Assembly: GCA_964592255.1 (NCBI GenBank)
Contig: CAZQCI010000107.1
Coordinates: forward strand, 1-7,548
Direction: 5' to 3'
Length of the DNA: 7,548 bases
DNA from: CAZQCI01 sp964592255
GTDB taxonomy: Bacteria; UBA10199; SBBF01
The notes beneath the pieces are model-generated. The model worked only from the letters and a program-made list of their open reading frames with translations, ran no database searches and was not told where the DNA came from. Position 1 is the first letter of the stretch; each line of letters starts with the position of its first letter. Below, in pieces: positions 1 to 5,205 of the stretch. The translations under genes were made by a program, and so were the position numbers.

Positions 1-758
1 GAGAAGCTAAGGGTGGTGCTGTTTATAGTGGAAGTCATATCTTAACTCTCAGCAACAGCACTGTTGCTCAGAACACCGCCATAAGTACTGAAGATAAAGC
101 TTATGCTGGCGGTGTGTATGTTTATGATCATGCGTATTTGAAGAGTACTGCTGTCTCGGGTAACGTTGTGCAGGGTTATTTGGACCTCGATGGTTTTAAT
201 TTTGGAGACCAGTGTTATGGAGGGTGGGGTGGAGTGTCGTTTCATCTTTATGGATATAATTTTATTGAAAGCTCATCGGATGATTATTGTGCTCTGGTTG
301 AAGTCGTCGAGTTTGCTAGTACGAATATTCTGACCTTAACTCATGATGATCTACTTCTTGATTTGTTAGTTGACAATGGAGGGCTTACCCAAACTATGGC
401 TTTATTAGAGGGAAGTCCCGCAGTTGATACAGGAAGTTGTGATAGCTTGGTTGATTGGGATGAAGATGGAATTGCTGATGTTGTTACTGTCGATCAGCGT
501 GGAGAAGCCCGTGAGGGTGTTTGTGATATTGGTGCTTATGAATGGGGATCTTTGGTGGTTGAGTCTACAGATCCTTCTGCCTCTGAAAGTGAAGAAGATG
601 AAGAAGAGGCTGGTCCTAAAACTAGCCCAGGTTGCACTTGTGGTATGAATGCTACAAACCCTCAAGGTACGTTAGCTCTCATGATTTTGGTGGCTTTTAT
701 TTTCTTGCCTGTTGTTGTTTGGAGAATAAAAAAGGAACGCTGCCGGATACGCTTTTAG
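1..758 (+). CDS. 3' end of a beta-helix / choice-of-anchor-Q surface protein with MYXO-CTERM-like tail
   Basis: The gene is open at its 5' end. The first full codon is at position 3 and 251 residues are visible, so the ATG at 114 is internal and not the start. The first ~80 residues show the short Gly/Asn/Ser/Thr pattern of right-handed beta-helix surface proteins (GGAVYSG..LTLSNSTVAQNTA..AGGVYV). A choice-of-anchor-Q-like block follows at about visible residues 120-182 (LVDNGGLTQTMALLEGSPAVDTG, then DQRG and CDIGAYE); these strings are family landmarks I recognise by eye. Next come an acidic linker (SESEEDEEEAG), a GCTCG motif with Cys211 and Cys213, a hydrophobic helix at about 222-241, and a basic end (RIKKERCRIR). 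That order matches MYXO-CTERM-type sorting signals, which would export and process the protein for display at the cell surface. The signal peptide should lie upstream of the window. The ligand or role is unknown. Family assignment is fairly sure; function is not. Confidence 0.85.
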   Translation, partial: EAKGGAVYSGSHILTLSNSTVAQNTAISTEDKAYAGGVYVYDHAYLKSTAVSGNVVQGYLDLDGFNFGDQCYGGWGGVSFHLYGYNFIESSSDDYCALVEVVEFASTNILTLTHDDLLLDLLVDNGGLTQTMALLEGSPAVDTGSCDSLVDWDEDGIADVVTVDQRGEAREGVCDIGAYEWGSLVVESTDPSASESEEDEEEAGPKTSPGCTCGMNATNPQGTLALMILVAFIFLPVVVWRIKKERCRIRF

Positions 759-843
759 ATTAAAGTCATTTCGCATCTTGGCTATAAATGTCGTTTATGA
801 TGAGTATTTTCGGTAGTGGTACAGTTTGAAATTTTGATGAGTT

Positions 844-863
844 ATCCCGACGCAAGTCGGGAT
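844..863. repeat. REP-like hairpin 1 inside the MITE-like element
   Basis: ATCCCGAC (844-851) and GTCGGGAT (856-863) form a perfect 8-bp stem with a GCAA loop. The surrounding wording (TTATCCCGACGCAAGTCGGG followed by ATCCA) is typical of dispersed REP-type intergenic palindromes in proteobacterial genomes. In RNA it would fold strongly. No U-tract follows, so it does not look like an intrinsic terminator. Confidence 0.7.
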
Positions 864-881
864 CCAAGTGATTTAAAATGG

Positions 882-906
882 ACCCCGGCTAAAGGCATGC
901 CGGGGT
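882..906. repeat. REP-like hairpin 2 inside the MITE-like element
   Basis: ACCCCGGC (882-889) pairs perfectly with GCCGGGGT (899-906) around a 9-nt loop. The following TGACA (906-910) and preceding TGG (879-881) resemble the edges of the same dispersed palindrome class in opposite orientation to hairpin 1. The two hairpins therefore look like a head-to-head REP pair. The unit is much more GC-rich than its flanks. Confidence 0.65.
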
Positions 907-972
907 GACAATTAAATTATTCTCAAACTGTACTACTACCGTATTTTCTAAGCTCTTTTTTAAAAGAAGATA

Positions 973-1395
973 TTAGCAAACCCATTTATGAAACGCTTTA
1001 TGTTCCAAGTAGTAATACTCTAAAAATACAGAGCCTAAAAACCCTATGGAAATCCATATTACAGCCATGAGTGTAGATGTTTTGTAGTTTTTATGATGTT
1101 TGGAAATGAGATGGGAGCATAAGAAATAAGTTACGAGCCAACTGACAAGAGGTAAGGGGGAATAAAATAAAGTAATTTTTAATTTACTGGTTACAGTCAA
1201 CTCGCTTAATCCACTCAAAAAAATGAGGTACCAGAACATAAGTAAACTTACAATAAACCCCATGCAAGACCTTACAAGTCCATAAATGAAGAGACCAAAT
1301 CCTTTGTAGAAGCTCCATCGAAAAAAGAGCAGCCCACTACTAGACCATAATAGATGCCAAGAAATTTTGATGAAAAGTAAATGAGTTAATTCCAT
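973..1395 (-). CDS. Unrecognised small polytopic membrane protein
   Basis: This encodes 140 residues from an ATG at 1395. I do not recognise the family. The sequence is very hydrophobic, with about four membrane-spanning stretches: near residues 5-26, 40-62, 72-95 and 106-128. Basic or polar patches separate them (for example SKHHKNYK at 98-105), consistent with an inner-membrane protein. It is rich in aromatic residues (Phe, Trp, Tyr), with only scattered Cys and no recognisable catalytic motif. No good Shine-Dalgarno sequence precedes the ATG, and an 11-bp AT-rich hairpin lies about 13 nt upstream in the leader. It lies downstream of another minus-strand membrane-protein gene, but the 135-bp gap makes a shared operon uncertain. 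The topology pattern favours a real gene over a chance reading frame; the weak start leaves doubt. Confidence 0.5.
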   Translation of the reverse strand: MELTHLLFIKISWHLLWSSSGLLFFRWSFYKGFGLFIYGLVRSCMGFIVSLLMFWYLIFLSGLSELTVTSKLKITLFYSPLPLVSWLVTYFLCSHLISKHHKNYKTSTLMAVIWISIGFLGSVFLEYYYLEHKAFHKWVC

Positions 1396-1407
1396 AGGTA
1401 TTTTACT

Positions 1408-1433
1408 TAAAAAATTCTGGATAGAATTTTTTA
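1408..1433. other. AT-rich hairpin between the two minus-strand genes
   Basis: Positions 1408-1418 and 1423-1433 form an 11-bp perfect stem (core AAAAAATTCT / AGAATTTTTT) with a GGAT loop. On either strand the 3' arm ends in a U-run, so it could act as a weak bidirectional terminator, ending transcription from the 1531-2139 gene. It also sits in the leader of the 973-1395 gene, where it could reduce read-through or translation. The structure is seen directly; its role is inferred. Confidence 0.45.
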
Positions 1434-1530
1434 GAGTTTTGAAAGTCAGTGGTAATGTGAATCAATAATCTTCTAAATTCTCTTTGTCTATTTCAATACT
1501 TTGCTCAAGCTTGAGGTTGGCTTAAGGCCC

Positions 1531-2139
1531 CTATTTTTTATCATATACTTCTTCAAAACTCGCTCCTGATGACTGTGCTAACCTTTGAATTGCGTGACGA
1601 ATTTCTGTTGCTGAAAACTCGTCAAAGACAGCCAAGAGCCAATTTATTTTTGGACCAATTAATTCGACGTGTATATGGCCTCGAGTGACTTGGATACGCG
1701 AAAAGCCCTGACCGTGACGTGTGGTATGACGTGTATGTTTTATTCGTAACAATACCCCGGGAACCACCGGAATTTTTTTTCTATGAATACGGAGAAGTCC
1801 AAAGGTTGCTTCCCAGCGTATGGGCCTCCTTAAGCCTAAAAGAAGCGGAAGCCCAAAATAAAAGACCAGCAGGGCTCCTCCGGTAAGGGCTTGGCTTAAA
1901 ATTATACTTTTTTGGATTTCTCCATCCGAATTAATAGTGACGGAAGAAGATGAAATTATTGTAAGTATAGCTAGAGGTAGAATGACGATGCCGAGTGTTC
2001 CATAGGCATAAGTCAGTCGTCGCACGTTTGTCCAAGGCCAACGCCAAAAGCATGGATCACCTTCAAAAATAACGCTTCCGGCACCTGGGTCTATCAAGCG
2101 CCAAACGGTTAGAATATAACGAGGCAGGGGAGGGGTCAT
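1531..2139 (-). CDS. Unrecognised two-helix membrane protein with C-terminal soluble domain
   Basis: This encodes about 202 residues from an ATG at 2139. A TTG at 2163 in the same frame would add eight residues. Neither start has a convincing Shine-Dalgarno sequence, so I prefer the ATG. There is a short Trp-containing N-terminal segment (FEGDPCFWRWPW), then two membrane helices at about residues 44-63 and 80-103. A basic C-terminal part follows, ending in an amphipathic helix (SATEIRHAIQRLAQS). The layout of two helices followed by a small beta-rich domain with a closing helix resembles bacterial membrane-anchored PH-like proteins, but I cannot assign a family by eye. The C-terminal domain begins with LRIHRKKIPVVPGVLLRI and should lie on the cytoplasmic face by the positive-inside rule. 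Function is unknown; that it is a gene is likely. Confidence 0.7.
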   Translation of the reverse strand: MTPPLPRYILTVWRLIDPGAGSVIFEGDPCFWRWPWTNVRRLTYAYGTLGIVILPLAILTIISSSSVTINSDGEIQKSIILSQALTGGALLVFYFGLPLLLGLRRPIRWEATFGLLRIHRKKIPVVPGVLLRIKHTRHTTRHGQGFSRIQVTRGHIHVELIGPKINWLLAVFDEFSATEIRHAIQRLAQSSGASFEEVYDKK

Positions 2140-2190
2140 TTTATTTAAAATATTTAACCTCAATCAAGTGAGAAAAAATTATTTAATAGA

Positions 2191-2225
2191 AACATTTTTA
2201 CCGTGCCATGACTCGTGTTACAAGA
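2191..2225 (+). repeat. Imperfect direct repeat, copy 1
   Basis: This 35-bp copy matches 2870-2904 at 30 of 35 positions, sharing AACATTTTTACCG, then ATGA, TCGTGTTA and AAGA. Weaker similarity extends about 10 bp on each side. It lies in the intergenic space upstream of the 142-aa gene, about 175 bp before its ATG. It contains a tiny frame (MTRVTRAY then stop) with no ribosome binding site, which I do not call a gene. Confidence 0.6.
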
Positions 2226-2276
2226 GCTTATTAAGAATAAAACAGTACTCTATGCTTTTACTGCATATTCATTGTC

Positions 2277-2305
2277 TTCAAATTGTTAGAACCATTTTTT
2301 ATAAA
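2277..2305 (+). promoter_or_regulatory. Possible sigma-70 promoter for the 142-aa gene
   Basis: TTCAAA (2277-2282) and TATAAA (2300-2305) are separated by 17 bp. Transcription would begin near 2312, leaving a leader of about 90 nt. The -10 matches 5 of 6 consensus positions and the -35 matches 4 of 6. In AT-rich DNA such matches are common, so this is tentative. Confidence 0.3.
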
Positions 2306-2401
2306 CTTTGAGTGATGCTTTTTTTTGTACTCTTTAAAAGATTCAGGGTGGCTGCCAGTCCTTTTTATGAGTTCATGTGGGTATGTAGATGATGAGGTGT
2401 T

Positions 2402-2830
2402 ATGGAATATAACCAATATCCCGTTTCCTGGAAAAAAACGAATGATCCCGAATTTCCCTTCGAGGCTTTAGTTAATGGAAAGTGTTGGAAGTTGCGACTC
2501 AACGATTTTCCTCAACAGTTACTTTATACTCTTTTTATCGATGATCGTGAGGAAGAGTCTTTTGATTTGTGGCCTCAAGCTTGGATAAAGCCTGCGGAGC
2601 AGAGCGATTTGACGCGATATTATGCGGTCAATGATCGACCTGTGAAGATGGTGGCCACGTTGGATAACGGAATGGATGTACTGGCACTCAACATGCGGAC
2701 GGGAGAGTTTGAACGGGATATGGGTTATCTTACAAAAGTGTACGATCCTTTTGCTGATGTTGATATTCTTAATAAAGAAGAGTTTGAGGCCCGGGTTGCC
2801 TCTATTTGTGACGAGCTTAAGGGGCGTTGA
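2402..2830 (+). CDS. Unrecognised 142-aa soluble protein
   Basis: The start is an ATG at 2402, preceded by GAGGT (2394-2398) three bases upstream, a usable though close Shine-Dalgarno sequence. The protein is hydrophilic and acidic, with no signal peptide or membrane helix, so it is probably cytoplasmic. Visible features are a Trp/Pro-rich first half (VSWKKTNDPEFPFEALVNG, LNDFPQQLLYTLFIDD, FDLWPQAWIKPAEQ) and a C-terminal charged helix (NKEEFEARVASICDELKGR). The phrase NGKCWKLRLNDFP followed by LYTLFIDD suggests a small beta-rich fold in the N-terminal half. I do not recognise the family and see no catalytic signature. The next gene on the same strand, the cytosine deaminase, starts 113 bp downstream and has its own candidate promoter, so co-transcription is possible but not required. 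Codon use looks like that of its neighbours. Confidence 0.75.
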   Translation: MEYNQYPVSWKKTNDPEFPFEALVNGKCWKLRLNDFPQQLLYTLFIDDREEESFDLWPQAWIKPAEQSDLTRYYAVNDRPVKMVATLDNGMDVLALNMRTGEFERDMGYLTKVYDPFADVDILNKEEFEARVASICDELKGR

Positions 2831-2861
2831 ATTGTTTTGATTATCGTTTTTTACGAATTAG

Positions 2862-2891
2862 TTCATAAAAACATTTTTACCGGGTTATGAT
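2862..2891 (+). promoter_or_regulatory. Possible promoter for the cytosine deaminase gene
   Basis: TTCATA (2862-2867) and TATGAT (2886-2891) lie 18 bp apart. A start near 2898 would leave a leader of about 46 nt before the ATG at 2944 and would exclude the upstream ATG at 2887, which lies within the -10 itself. The site overlaps repeat copy 2. In copy 1 the corresponding -10 is degenerate (CATGAC). Confidence 0.35.
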
Positions 2892-2904
2892 TCGTGTTAA
2901 AAGA
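2870..2904 (+). repeat. Imperfect direct repeat, copy 2
   Basis: This is the partner of 2191-2225, at 30 of 35 identical positions in the same orientation, 679 bp downstream. It sits directly before the cytosine deaminase coding region and overlaps a candidate promoter. The two copies bracket the 142-aa gene. They may be a shared regulatory element or the footprint of a duplication or insertion. Confidence 0.6.
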
Positions 2905-2943
2905 AGATTTATTATCACAACGTGTTCTTTCTCTAGAAAAATT

Positions 2944-3414
2944 ATGTCCAAAAATTTAAAAACATTTCCTTATTCAGATATCGATTTTATGAAAATTGCT
3001 TTAGAGGAGGCCCGCCTTGGGCTTGCTGAAGGAGGAATTCCCATCGGGAGCGTTCTAGTGATTGATGGACAAGTCAAAGGCCAGGGACATAACCGAAGGG
3101 TTCAAAGTGGCAATCCTATTCTCCACGGAGAAATGGATTGTCTGCAAAATGCCGGAAGGCTATCCGCTAAAGACTACCGGCAATCGGTTCTCTATACCAC
3201 GCTTTCCCCATGCGATATGTGTACCGGTACCATTCTGCTCTACAAAATTCCCCGTGTGGTGATGGCTGAAAATAAAACCTTTAAAGGAGGGGAAGATTTA
3301 CTGAGACAACGTGGAGTGGAAGTGGTTAATCTCGATTTGCCAGAAGCCGTTCAACTGATGAGAGATTTTATTAAAGATCGCCCCGAGCTTTGGAACGAAG
3401 ATATTGGAGTTTAG
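2944..3414 (+). CDS. Cytosine deaminase, yeast Fcy1 type (CDA superfamily)
   Basis: Predicted to deaminate cytosine to uracil and ammonia in pyrimidine salvage, as a cytosolic zinc enzyme. The 156 residues from ATG 2944 align almost end to end with yeast Fcy1 (158 aa). Landmarks seen: EGGIPIG (29-35), GHN with Asn50, HGE with zinc ligand His61 and catalytic Glu63, TTLSPCDMCTG with ligands Cys90 and Cys93, Phe113, and a C-terminal RPELWNEDIGV carrying Trp150 and Asp153. All correspond to Fcy1 zinc or substrate-pocket residues. TadA-type tRNA deaminases usually have HAE and lack this tail; guanine deaminases differ in the C-terminus. E. coli CodA has an unrelated amidohydrolase fold. The frame also opens at an ATG at 2887, but that lies in a repeat and in a candidate -10, and would add a basic 19-residue extension absent from the family, so I prefer 2944. 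No strong Shine-Dalgarno sequence precedes either start. Bacterial homologues are often annotated only as nucleoside deaminase. Confidence 0.9.
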   Translation: MSKNLKTFPYSDIDFMKIALEEARLGLAEGGIPIGSVLVIDGQVKGQGHNRRVQSGNPILHGEMDCLQNAGRLSAKDYRQSVLYTTLSPCDMCTGTILLYKIPRVVMAENKTFKGGEDLLRQRGVEVVNLDLPEAVQLMRDFIKDRPELWNEDIGV

Positions 3415-3507
3415 TGATGTGAGTTTTTTTTGAATAGGTCCATCCCAATTTCAATCATACAAGAATTTTTGTACTGCATGGTGCAATCTAGCGTGAAACA
3501 GAGTGGG

Positions 3508-4470
3508 CTATATTGCCAAAACCTGTTGCTGTTTTTCTGGCCTTGTCGAAATCGAAGAGGGGAGATTGTTAGAAACCGTAGTTTCTATGGCTTTAATCAT
3601 AGATAGTTTCCAGTGATCCCGACGATACACCATACTGATTTCCCGGACAGGTACGGGAGGTTTAAATGCTCGAACGTATTTTTTTTTCTCCCGCTCATCC
3701 AAGGTTATGGCCATCATGGCCGGAATGAGCGTCATCCCGCCGGAATTTTCCACCAAACGTTTTAGCGTGTCTAGGCTTCCGCTTTGAAACCATATATTTC
3801 CCTGCCCTTGAGAGCTTATTTTTTCTTTGAGGGGAGAAGGGCAAAAATTATAAACCTGATCTTTAAGGCAGTGCCCATCTTGTAGTAGCCACATGTCGTT
3901 CATGTTCAATTGTTTGCGTGTGACTAATTTTTCTTTCAACAAAGCGTGTCCTTTTGAAAGATAAGCTAAAAAAGGTTCGTAATAGAGGGGATGAACTTTA
4001 AAATGTGCTTCTTCAAGTGGGGTGGCCAGAATCGCTCCATCCAGCCGATCATCAGCAAGATGTTCGAGAATGGTTTCTGTTTTCATTTCTTCAATGAAAA
4101 GACGGACTTTAGGGTAATTTATAGAAAAAGGGCGGATAAAAAGAGGTAAGAGATAGCTTGAAACGGTAGGAATGACCGCCAGACGAAAGTCACCACTTAC
4201 TTCCCCTCCCACGGCTTGTTTGGATAGATCGATCAGTTTATCTTTTTCTCTTAAAACAATCTTTGCTTGTTCTAAGAATAATTTTCCTTCTGGTGTGAGG
4301 AGAATGGGTTTTTTCCTTCGGTCAAAAAGAATCAGGCCTAGTTCATCCTCAATTTTTTGAAGTTGTTGGGATAATGTTGGTTGGGTCACTCGGCAGGCTT
4401 TTGCCGCTTCCCCAAAATGGCGGCTTTTTTCAAGGGCTAAGGCATATTCCATCTGAATAAGCGTAATCAC
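3508..4470 (-). CDS. oxyR: Hydrogen-peroxide-sensing LysR-type regulator OxyR
   Basis: This encodes 320 residues from a GTG at 4470. The LysR winged helix-turn-helix occupies about residues 1-60 (HFGEAAKACRVTQPTLSQQLQKIEDELG, split here as HFGEAAKACRVTQ then PTLSQQLQKIEDELG). The effector domain spans about 92-300. The diagnostic OxyR feature is present: LLQDGHCLKDQVYNFC, with Cys201 and Cys210 matching E. coli Cys199 and Cys208, the pair that forms a disulfide on peroxide exposure. IPTVSSYLLP (100-109) matches the conserved IPT segment carrying the family's active-site Thr. The GTG start gives the usual N-terminal length ahead of the Glu-Tyr of helix 1; an ATG at 4452 would trim conserved sequence. 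No Shine-Dalgarno sequence is visible, so expression may be low. It is divergent from ahpC, with an OxyR-type palindrome in the shared control region, so it probably activates ahpCF and may repress itself. Confidence 0.95.
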   Translation of the reverse strand: MITLIQMEYALALEKSRHFGEAAKACRVTQPTLSQQLQKIEDELGLILFDRRKKPILLTPEGKLFLEQAKIVLREKDKLIDLSKQAVGGEVSGDFRLAVIPTVSSYLLPLFIRPFSINYPKVRLFIEEMKTETILEHLADDRLDGAILATPLEEAHFKVHPLYYEPFLAYLSKGHALLKEKLVTRKQLNMNDMWLLQDGHCLKDQVYNFCPSPLKEKISSQGQGNIWFQSGSLDTLKRLVENSGGMTLIPAMMAITLDEREKKKYVRAFKPPVPVREISMVYRRDHWKLSMIKAIETTVSNNLPSSISTRPEKQQQVLAI

Positions 4471-4480
4471 GCTATTTTTA

Positions 4481-4503
4481 TATCATAGTTTTAAACTATT
4501 ATA
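4481..4503. promoter_or_regulatory. OxyR operator between oxyR and ahpC
   Basis: ATAGTTTTAAACTAT (4485-4499) matches the published OxyR half-operator pattern ATAGnTnnnAnCTAT at every fixed position. The symmetry extends to 4481-4503 with a single mismatched pair. A further CTAT lies at 4472-4475, spaced nine rather than the usual seven bases away. A second full copy at the canonical 7-bp spacing is not evident. The site begins 11 bp from the oxyR GTG, a position suited to autorepression, and lies upstream of the probable ahpC -10. Confidence 0.75.
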
Positions 4504-4526
4504 AAATAAAATAAATCAATTTTACT

Positions 4527-4532
4527 TATATT
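4527..4532 (+). promoter_or_regulatory. Probable ahpC -10 element
   Basis: TATATT matches 5 of 6 positions of the -10 consensus. There is no recognisable -35 at 16-18 bp upstream, which fits an activator-dependent promoter. Transcription would begin near 4539, about 47 bp downstream of the centre of the OxyR palindrome (4492), and give a leader of about 32 nt. An alternative pairing, TTTATA (4477-4482) with TATAAA (4500-4505), would bury the operator in the spacer. Confidence 0.4.
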
Positions 4533-4570
4533 TATTTTTGGAGCATTTTGAGTTCAGAAAGGAAATAACT

Positions 4571-5137
4571 ATGGCTACAATCATTAATTCTAAAATCCCT
4601 GACTTTAAGGTGCAGGCCTACCACGAAGGAAAATTCGTGCCGGTGACTCAAGAAGATCTCAAAGGTAAATGGAGTATCTTCTTCTTCTATCCGGCGGATT
4701 TTACTTTTGTGTGCCCGACCGAATTGGGGGATATGGCTGATAAGTACGATACGTTTAAAAAGATGGGGGTTGAAGTCTACTCCATCAGTACCGATACGCA
4801 TTTTGTTCATAAAGCTTGGCACGATACTTCGGAGACGATTAAAAAAATTCGTTATCCGATGTTGGCGGATCCAACGGGTTTTTTGGCAAAATCGTTTGGT
4901 GTGTATATCGAAGAAGCGGGTTTAGCTTACCGAGGCACTTTTGTTGTCGATCCGGAAGGTAAAATTCGCATCGCTGAAATACATGATAACGGTATTGGAC
5001 GAAATGCTGATGAACTGTTGAGAAAAGTTCAAGCGGCTCAGTTTGTAACTGAGCACCCTAGCGAAGTTTGTCCTGCAAAATGGAAGCCCGGTGATAAAAC
5101 ATTAAAACCTGGGTTGGATTTGGTTGGAAAAATCTAA
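4571..5137 (+). CDS. ahpC: Alkyl hydroperoxide reductase peroxidase subunit AhpC (2-Cys peroxiredoxin)
   Basis: AhpC reduces hydrogen peroxide, organic hydroperoxides and peroxynitrite in the cytoplasm and is recycled by AhpF. The 188 residues match E. coli AhpC (187 aa) along the whole length. FYPADFTFVCPTELGD carries the peroxidatic Cys48 in the PxxxTxxC signature, STDTHFVHKAWH and DPTG follow, and TFVVDPEG is preceded by Arg121. The resolving Cys167 sits in EVCPAKW, and the protein ends LDLVGKI exactly as in the enteric enzyme. The start is ATG 4571, preceded by AAGGA (4559-4563) at 7-nt spacing. A TTG at 4538 in frame would add 11 residues absent from the family and is close to the predicted transcription start. 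The gene is first in an ahpC-ahpF unit divergent from oxyR. Confidence 0.97.
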   Translation: MATIINSKIPDFKVQAYHEGKFVPVTQEDLKGKWSIFFFYPADFTFVCPTELGDMADKYDTFKKMGVEVYSISTDTHFVHKAWHDTSETIKKIRYPMLADPTGFLAKSFGVYIEEAGLAYRGTFVVDPEGKIRIAEIHDNGIGRNADELLRKVQAAQFVTEHPSEVCPAKWKPGDKTLKPGLDLVGKI

Positions 5138-5141
5138 TCAA

Positions 5142-5181
5142 CCGGAGCTGCTTGCCTCTTAAATAAAGCAGGCAGCTCCGG
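5142..5181 (+). terminator. Intergenic hairpin between ahpC and ahpF (attenuator or 3'-end stabiliser)
   Basis: Positions 5142-5155 (CCGGAGCTGCTTGC) pair with 5168-5181 (GCAGGCAGCTCCGG), forming a 14-bp stem with one G-U wobble and a 12-nt AT-rich loop. It starts four bases after the ahpC stop codon. Only a short, broken T-rich stretch (CTTTCT) follows, so full termination is unlikely. Partial termination, or protection of the ahpC mRNA 3' end, would explain making more AhpC than AhpF, as is usual for this pair. The structure is certain; the role is inferred. Confidence 0.7.
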
Positions 5182-5205
5182 AAACTTTCTAGAGAAGGAG
5201 TTATT

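Larger units (their letters stand above)
805..947. mobile_element. MITE-like element with terminal inverted repeats and flanking direct repeat
   Basis: The left end (811-831, beginning CGGTAGTGGTACAGTTTGA) and the right end (921-941) are inverted copies of each other, matching at 19 of 21 positions. The sequence TATTTT lies immediately outside both ends (805-810 and 942-947), as expected for a 6-bp target-site duplication. The 131-bp core has no coding capacity and contains two GC-rich hairpins. This is the structure of a non-autonomous miniature transposon moved by a transposase encoded elsewhere. No transposase is in the window and I cannot name the family. A 6-bp AT-only repeat could arise by chance in such AT-rich flanks, so the terminal repeats are the stronger evidence. 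Confidence 0.7.

Noticed and set aside
114..116. ATG as the start of the first gene
   Set aside because: The frame is open to the window edge and the upstream residues continue the same beta-helix pattern, so this is an internal Met.
405..665. Overlapping open frames within the surface protein, oxyR, ahpC and ahpF regions (for example minus 405-665, plus 424-648, minus 4532-4822, minus 6125-6454)
   Set aside because: They overlap well-supported genes, show no family features and have no initiation signals. They are shadows of the real frames.
1504..1515. 12-bp palindrome CTCAAGCTTGAG as an operator or terminator
   Set aside because: It has no loop, no T-run and no second copy. It lies downstream of a minus-strand gene and may be chance.
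2208..2234. Small peptide gene in repeat copy 1 (8 codons)
   Set aside because: It has no Shine-Dalgarno sequence, and differences from copy 2 change the amino acids, so there is no sign of coding selection.
2191..2904. CRISPR or tandem repeat array
   Set aside because: There are only two imperfect copies, 679 bp apart, with a gene between them.
3424..3431. Terminator after the deaminase gene at a run of T
   Set aside because: The T-run at 3424-3431 is not preceded by a convincing stem, so I do not call it.
4538..4570. TTG start adding 11 residues to AhpC
   Set aside because: It coincides with the likely transcription start and lacks a ribosome binding site. ATG 4571 has AAGGA at good spacing and the family N-terminus.
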